The notes beneath the pieces are model-generated. The model saw nothing but the letters and a program-made list of their open reading frames with translations, was not told the origin of the DNA and did not search any database. A stretch of 36,385 nt of DNA from an uncultured Prevotellaceae bacterium (lineage in GTDB: Bacteria > Bacteroidota > Bacteroidia > Bacteroidales > Bacteroidaceae): positions 95,032 to 131,416 of the forward strand of contig CACXIP010000024.1 in the NCBI GenBank assembly GCA_902767775.1, written 5' to 3'. The first letter of the stretch is position 1. Every line of letters begins with the position of its first letter. This document shows, in pieces, positions 32,583 through 36,385 of the stretch. A program made the translations under genes and the position numbers.

Positions 32583-33306
32583 GGTCTATCGTGTATATGA
32601 TATGTTCAACTTTCTCTTTCCTGTTACGGCGAGAGGCATATCTCAGCAGTTTGCGCATGTTGACATGATTCCTCTCACGCGCATACTCATATATATTGTA
32701 TATCTCTGAACCGCTGGCGAATAGCAGTTCGTTGTCGCCAATGGCATCTACAAGGATTTTCTCTATACGGGGTACCATACAACCATCCACGATGGTCAGC
32801 GGAGACTGACCTATCAGTTGGCGCACCACGATGGCATCAGTACCCGTCAGATAACGGTCACAGTCAATAGGTGAAGGCGACAGGAGGATGTTTCTGTCAA
32901 GTTTCATCTCCTGCAAGGCATGGAATACCGTCTCCATACCGTCCTTCTCCACATCCACGAAAACATAGCCGATGTCTGGCACATGGTGCATGAACGAGGC
33001 AAGCACCCGTGGGCTCCAGATACACATATCAAGGAGCGGAAACTTCAGCTTTAGCCTCAAATAGATGTCCTTCTCCATCTCTGATGGCTGATATACGAAT
33101 TCCGGCAGACTGTCATGAGCCAATTCATAGACTCCGTGGCCAACCTTATGAAGTTTGCCTGATGCAAGCATCCGGTTAATCTGGAGGGTAATTGCACTGG
33201 CCTTGATGCCCGTCTGCTGGCGGGCAACTTCATGCATTAGGTCTTTCCTGTGGAAAGTTCCTCCCTGTGCCACTGCATAGTTCAATATAACTTCCGTTGC
33301 TGTCAT
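32563..33306 (-). CDS. AbiEi-like antitoxin/transcriptional repressor (DUF6577-like)
   Basis: This 247-residue protein is the upstream partner of the AbiEii-type toxin. Residues about 5-60 form a winged-helix-like N-terminal domain (VAQGGTFHRKDLMHEVARQQTG and VGHGVYEL). The rest resembles AbiEi-type C-terminal domains, with FPLLDMCIWSPRVLASFMHH and VDGCMVPRIEKILVDAIGD. In known AbiE systems this partner represses its own promoter through the winged helix and neutralises the toxin. The ATG at 33306 is preferred over the one at 33321 because the -7 box ends at 33324, which leaves no room for transcription to start upstream of 33321. The exact family number is from memory and is less sure than the role. 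Confidence 0.8.
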   Translation of the reverse strand: MTATEVILNYAVAQGGTFHRKDLMHEVARQQTGIKASAITLQINRMLASGKLHKVGHGVYELAHDSLPEFVYQPSEMEKDIYLRLKLKFPLLDMCIWSPRVLASFMHHVPDIGYVFVDVEKDGMETVFHALQEMKLDRNILLSPSPIDCDRYLTGTDAIVVRQLIGQSPLTIVDGCMVPRIEKILVDAIGDNELLFASGSEIYNIYEYARERNHVNMRKLLRYASRRNRKEKVEHIIYTIDHDQSQE

Positions 33307-33323
33307 ATCTGTATTTGCCACTG

Positions 33324-33353
33324 CAAAAGTATATCTTTTTTGTCAAATACAAA
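33324..33353 (-). promoter_or_regulatory. Promoter of the AbiE toxin-antitoxin operon
   Basis: On the minus strand, TTTG (33353-33350), an 18-nt spacer and TACTTTTG (33331-33324). The spacer is slightly short. It predicts a 10-15 nt leader before the ATG at 33306. Beyond it, 33354-33534 contains no gene or structure that I recognise. Confidence 0.55.
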
Positions 33354-33534
33354 AATATTTTGCCAAGAAAGATATAAATTAACTGTTTTTTTCCATAATG
33401 ATGGGTGTATTCTGACTAAATCCAGCATCACAGAATGATTATCTCTATGTCAAACCAAGATTTTGGTACATAAAGTCCTTTTCACCCCATTTTAGAGCCA
33501 TGCTGGGTAGTTAAACAATTAAACAATCTTAACA

Positions 33535-33949
33535 AAATCTTAAACTTTGTTACCCCTCGACCGCTTTATGGTTGTCAAAAAATCCAACAAAGTGACACCA
33601 AAGAATCCATTATCGGGTAATAAAAAGTTATACTTCGTATGAAAACAGGCTGCACCTTACAGGGTGTGTCAAAGGAAAAAACCTTGTGCGCCAGCAACTC
33701 CCCTCCCATGAAGGGGAGGGGTGGGGTATGTAACTTCTTGTTTTTCAGAAAAATAATTCCCCACCCCAACCCCTCCCCATGCGTGGGTAGGGGAGCTCCA
33801 TTCGGCTCACGGCGTTCTTTTCTCAAGCCGTTCATTATATTTGACACACCCCCATTCGGTTTGCACTGTTTTTGTACCGTTTAAAATGGAGTATTTTCAA
33901 TCAGCATTGACTGTCAGGGACTTACATAATTATAAAGGAGTTCCATATG
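33535..33949 (+). repeat. Direct repeat copy 2, interrupted by a MITE-like insertion
   Basis: This is the second copy of the element at 31213-31461, split into 33535-33658 and about 33852-33949 by the insertion. The shared sequence again stops at TTCCATATG. Here the ATG is preceded by AAAGGAG and opens a frame of only 23 codons (MNGLDFFGNN...) ending at about 34020. Confidence 0.92.
33662..33851. mobile_element. MITE-like element with 12-bp terminal inverted repeats
   Basis: The 190-bp segment begins GGGTGTGTCAAA and ends TTTGACACACCC, a perfect 12-bp terminal inverted repeat. Inside is a nested GC-rich inverted repeat (GGGGAGGGGTGGGG at 33715-33728 against CCCCACCCCAACCCCTCCCC at 33760-33779). 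It interrupts only one of the two direct repeats. No coding capacity is visible, and no clear target-site duplication. Confidence 0.75.
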
Positions 33950-34026
33950 AATGGACTGGATTTTTTCGGGAATAATATTGGACTCACGAGGGTGAATGGA
34001 ATGCATTTCTCGAAAAAATAATCATT

Positions 34027-34039
34027 GAGAACCGTTCTC
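34027..34039. repeat. Short perfect palindrome in non-coding DNA
   Basis: GAGAACCGTTCTC is a perfect palindrome with 6-bp arms. It is followed by two GATAATCAT motifs (34040 and 34053). Function unknown. No gene is seen in 33950-34125 apart from the 23-codon frame noted above. Confidence 0.5.
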
Positions 34040-34119
34040 GATAATCATCCCCGATAATCATAAGATGGCTCAAAACGTATCAGATTCCCCGTCCCCCTGA
34101 TAAAAACTGACCATTATTC

Positions 34120-34170
34120 TGCCAATTATGTGAGGGAATATTTATTTTTTTGCCAATTTTGTGAGGGAAT
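34120..34170. repeat. Two 20-bp direct repeats at the 3' end of the HemN-like gene
   Basis: TGCCAATTATGTGAGGGAAT (34120-34139) and TGCCAATTTTGTGAGGGAAT (34151-34170) differ by one base and are 31 bp apart. They cover the stop codon and the last dozen codons of the HemN-like gene. Confidence 0.85.
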
Positions 34171-35468
34171 TAATGGCCTATTATAAAACAATGAAAGCAC
34201 ACCACCATAATGAAGAAAACCTTTGGGCGTGATATATAACATCGTGCCAATCTTTTCAATGTAATTATTGTTCAGCAAGAAGCCCAATTCATTTTCAAAT
34301 ACCACATTAGGGTCAGAATGAAGTATTTTCTCCATCACAGACTTTTCTCCATCACAGACAAATCTATCATTCCGCAATAGCCACTGATGGCTACATATTT
34401 TGAGAGTAGCTCCCTTGGCGGAAGCCTATAAGAGTCACCGCCTTTTTCAAAAGTGTTCTCAGAAAGGCAGCATTCCAGCGACTCACCATTTTTCCCGATG
34501 TTATATGAAATACCGGTGTCGTTTTTACTCTGTGCAGCTATGCCGAATCCTTTATAGGAGCCATTTTCCATCATTCGATGCTGAAGGTATGACGACAAGC
34601 CATAGTCACCAATCAATGAAAATGTATTCATTCCGAAACGTCCTTTATATCCCAGCCTCGTAATTAAATCATAAAGATACGAATACTGCTCAAAACGTAG
34701 CTCGGCAGTGGCAATGGGATACCTGTTGAGCATATTGGTTCGCAGTTCATAGACTGTGAGATGTTCGGGCATCAACCGTTCCACAACCTTCATTGTTGCT
34801 TCTATTTCTTCTTTCGTCTGATGAACAAAACCATACATAAGATCCAGGTTGATGGTGTCGATGCCTTGCTGTCTGCAGCTGCGGAAGATGTCGGCCATCC
34901 TCTGTGTCTGACCATTGTCCCTATTGTTATCTCGCAGAAAGGCACAATTCGTGCTCTGCAATCCGAATGAGATTCGGCTGAAGATATCAGAATGGCCGCT
35001 AATGATGGCTATCTTGCTCTCGTCAATCGTGTTAAACGTCGCTTCAATGCTACCTTTAAAGTGTTCCGCCCTTTTGAAGCGTCTCGCATATTCGGCGGAC
35101 ATTTCAATGAGCATTGCGAAGTTTTCAGTGCTTAAGACTGTAGGTGTACCTCCTCCAATGTCAAATCCCCGCAAGATTGTTTCCGCAGTCGTAGATTGCT
35201 CTGCAAACGCACGCATGTCACCGTCAACAATATCCAGATATTGGCGTTCTATGGACTCGGATGTCTTTTTATACTTGATGTATTCGCAATACCTGCACAA
35301 ACTTTGGCAGAAAGGTATGTGTATGTAAAACGACAAGTCTTCGACGTCATCAAAAGAGAGCCTATCAGATGTCTTCCACGAACTCCAGTCGGAAGGATGC
35401 AAAGGATAGGAGGTGTTGTAGTCACTTATTTCTTTTCTGGTCTCAAAAAGTACTTCTGTCTCCGTCAT
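34126..35468 (-). pseudogene. HemN-like radical SAM protein gene split by a 17-bp duplication
   Basis: The first frame (34335-35468, 377 residues) has the HemN-type cluster motif YIHIPFCQSLCRYCEY (Cys54, Cys58, Cys61), GGGTPTVL, IEATFN, FSRISFGLQS, INLDLMYGF and HLTVYELRTN. It ends prematurely after IDLSVMEKSL. A second frame (34126-34377) carries the missing HemN C-terminal domain (LGFLLNNNYIEKIG, LYITPKGFLHYGG). The break falls on a perfect 17-bp tandem duplication; removing one copy joins the frames into about 441 residues, a normal family length. As written, the protein lacks its C-terminal domain. The family includes oxygen-independent coproporphyrinogen oxidases, heme-related enzymes and class C methyltransferases; which applies here is unknown. 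It starts 2 bp after the upstream radical SAM gene. Confidence 0.88.
34326..34359. repeat. Perfect 17-bp tandem duplication causing a frameshift
   Basis: TTTTCTCCATCACAGAC occurs twice back to back (34326-34342 and 34343-34359). Seventeen is not a multiple of three, so the HemN-like frame is shifted and hits TGA inside the downstream copy. The duplicate could be lost or gained by slippage or recombination. Confidence 0.97.
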
Positions 35469-35470
35469 GA

Positions 35471-36361
35471 TCAGTAAATAATATTGTTATCGTGAAACCC
35501 CTGTCTAAGATGCTGACCGTCGAATACAACCGACGATTCGCAATAGTTCGGATTCATATAATTGCGCATATAGATTTCCAGTATTCTACCGTCTCTATTA
35601 TAGAGATAGTTGCTGCATTTGCAATTTTTCCCTCTGTTCTTGGATTTGGTAAAATAAACGTGGGGAATGCTGTCAAGCCTTATCTCTTCAAGATCGATGT
35701 AATGCTCCTTGCAGTATTTGTTGACAGGCATAAGACCGACAAATCCTATTCTGGGAATGCCAATGTCAATGGTTTTGTCGAGCATCTTCCTGGCTTCCTC
35801 TGGTGAATCTATATACCCCCTGATGAGGTTACAACTCAGATTTATTTTGCCGATGTCTATTCCTTCAAAATCTATGGCCCTTGAAGGTATGTGGCAGTTG
35901 TATATCTCAGAGAGAACACTCATGTCATAATGGTGCATGGAAATAGATATGGAGTCGAAACGTGCTATGCGCATCATTTCCTGTGACTTTGGCAGCAAGC
36001 CATTCGTGTTCAGATGCAGGTGAATACGTTGATAATCTGGTGATGCATTAAGCCTCTCTATGATTCGGTTCACTGTTTCCGGCACAATTGAAGGTTCGCC
36101 TCCAGTGATGTTCAATCGGTTCAGGATAATGCGCTGATTCAATATCTCATCAATACAAGCGAATAGTTTATCCACATCAAACAGATGTCGGTCCTGAGTG
36201 TGGCCGGCATTTGAGCAGAAAAGGCAGTTTGCATTACATCCATTCGTCACTTTGACGAAAAGATTGAGGCTCGGAGGAATGGGGGATCCCATGGAATCCC
36301 CATTCCCGCATCCCACGCGTTTAATCAAGATGTTATGGCCAAACAATTTATACTCAGTCAT
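35471..36361 (-). CDS. Radical SAM protein of unknown function (MoaA-like fold)
   Basis: This 296-residue enzyme has the radical SAM cluster motif in NGCNANCLFCSNAGH (Cys43, Cys47, Cys50) and the glycine-rich motif NITGGEPSIVPET near residue 84. Further core motifs are HLNTNGL near 116, SISMHH near 136 and GLMPVN near 206. Near the C-terminus are more cysteines (KNCKCSNYLYN at about 248-258, and Cys277), which may bind a second cluster or mature a peptide substrate, as in SPASM-like enzymes. It lies directly upstream of the HemN-like gene (2-bp gap), so the two are probably one operon. The reaction cannot be named. Only 24 bp of upstream sequence are in the window, so further operon genes may lie beyond the edge. 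Confidence 0.85.
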   Translation of the reverse strand: MTEYKLFGHNILIKRVGCGNGDSMGSPIPPSLNLFVKVTNGCNANCLFCSNAGHTQDRHLFDVDKLFACIDEILNQRIILNRLNITGGEPSIVPETVNRIIERLNASPDYQRIHLHLNTNGLLPKSQEMMRIARFDSISISMHHYDMSVLSEIYNCHIPSRAIDFEGIDIGKINLSCNLIRGYIDSPEEARKMLDKTIDIGIPRIGFVGLMPVNKYCKEHYIDLEEIRLDSIPHVYFTKSKNRGKNCKCSNYLYNRDGRILEIYMRNYMNPNYCESSVVFDGQHLRQGFHDNNIIY

Positions 36362-36385
36362 TGATAAAGTTTTAATCCTTGGCTA

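Noticed and set aside
33575-33847. Minus-strand 90-codon frame through the MITE-like element
   Set aside because: It reads across the terminal inverted repeats and the GC-rich hairpin (PLPTHGEGLGWG type text), a well-known kind of false gene over such repeats.
34126-34377. Separate 83-residue protein
   Set aside because: Its sequence is the HemN C-terminal domain and joins the upstream frame perfectly when one 17-bp copy is removed, so it is part of the split gene.
1-36385. tRNA, rRNA and CRISPR arrays
   Set aside because: No cloverleaf-like intergenic stretch with a CCA end, no rRNA text and no regularly spaced unique spacers were seen; the 10-, 22- and 70-bp repeats lack spacer structure.

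Overview
The window comes from a member of the Bacteroidota, most likely a Prevotella-like anaerobe of the order Bacteroidales. The main reasons are seven intergenic promoters of the Bacteroidota type (TTTG, about 19-21 nt, then TAnnTTTG), Bacteroidota-style lipoprotein signals, an anaerobic cobalamin pathway built from fused enzymes, and IS982, AbiE and short-repeat debris. This placement rests on sequence style and family knowledge; no search was run.

Layout. (1) 1-5.9 kb, minus strand: a polyprenyl-phosphate sugar transferase, mfd and an SSS-family symporter form a tight operon whose 3' end runs into a tandem repeat. (2) 5.9-7.4 kb, plus strand: a small charged hypothetical protein and a secreted endonuclease/exonuclease/phosphatase-fold enzyme, transcribed from a promoter that lies in one copy of a 70-bp duplicated repeat. 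(3) 7.4-15.2 kb: a hemerythrin-LuxR regulator diverges from a four-gene operon (outer-membrane porin, imelysin lipoprotein, di-heme DUF1111 lipoprotein, ResB-CcsA cytochrome c assembly protein). This looks like a coordinated envelope iron/redox module with its own sensor. (4) 15.2-17.7 kb: a cobalamin riboswitch precedes a BtuF-like binding lipoprotein and a BtuC-like permease, with no ATPase gene alongside. (5) 17.7-28.2 kb, minus strand: eight cobalamin genes (cbiA, pduO-type, cbiP, cbiB, cobJ-cbiC, cbiET, cbiG-cobM, cbiJ-cbiD). Four are bifunctional proteins, so the cluster supplies twelve activities from C17 methylation to adenosylcobinamide. The operon's promoter sits almost on its start codon, and no riboswitch is visible there.

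(6) 28.2-34.1 kb is an accessory region: short repeats, a truncated AAA ATPase N-terminus, a tandem formylglycine-generating-enzyme-like protein, a truncated IS982 transposase, and an AbiEi/AbiEii-type toxin-antitoxin pair flanked by two direct copies of a ~250-bp element, one of which carries a MITE-like insertion. (7) 34.1-36.4 kb, minus strand: two adjacent radical SAM genes. The downstream HemN-like gene is split by a perfect 17-bp tandem duplication, and removing one copy restores a full-length frame. The cluster probably continues past the right edge.

No tRNA, rRNA or CRISPR array was seen. The points most worth following up are the reversible-looking 17-bp frameshift, the hemerythrin-LuxR iron/heme module, the repeat-flanked AbiE cassette and the repeats that supply promoters or gene 3' ends.
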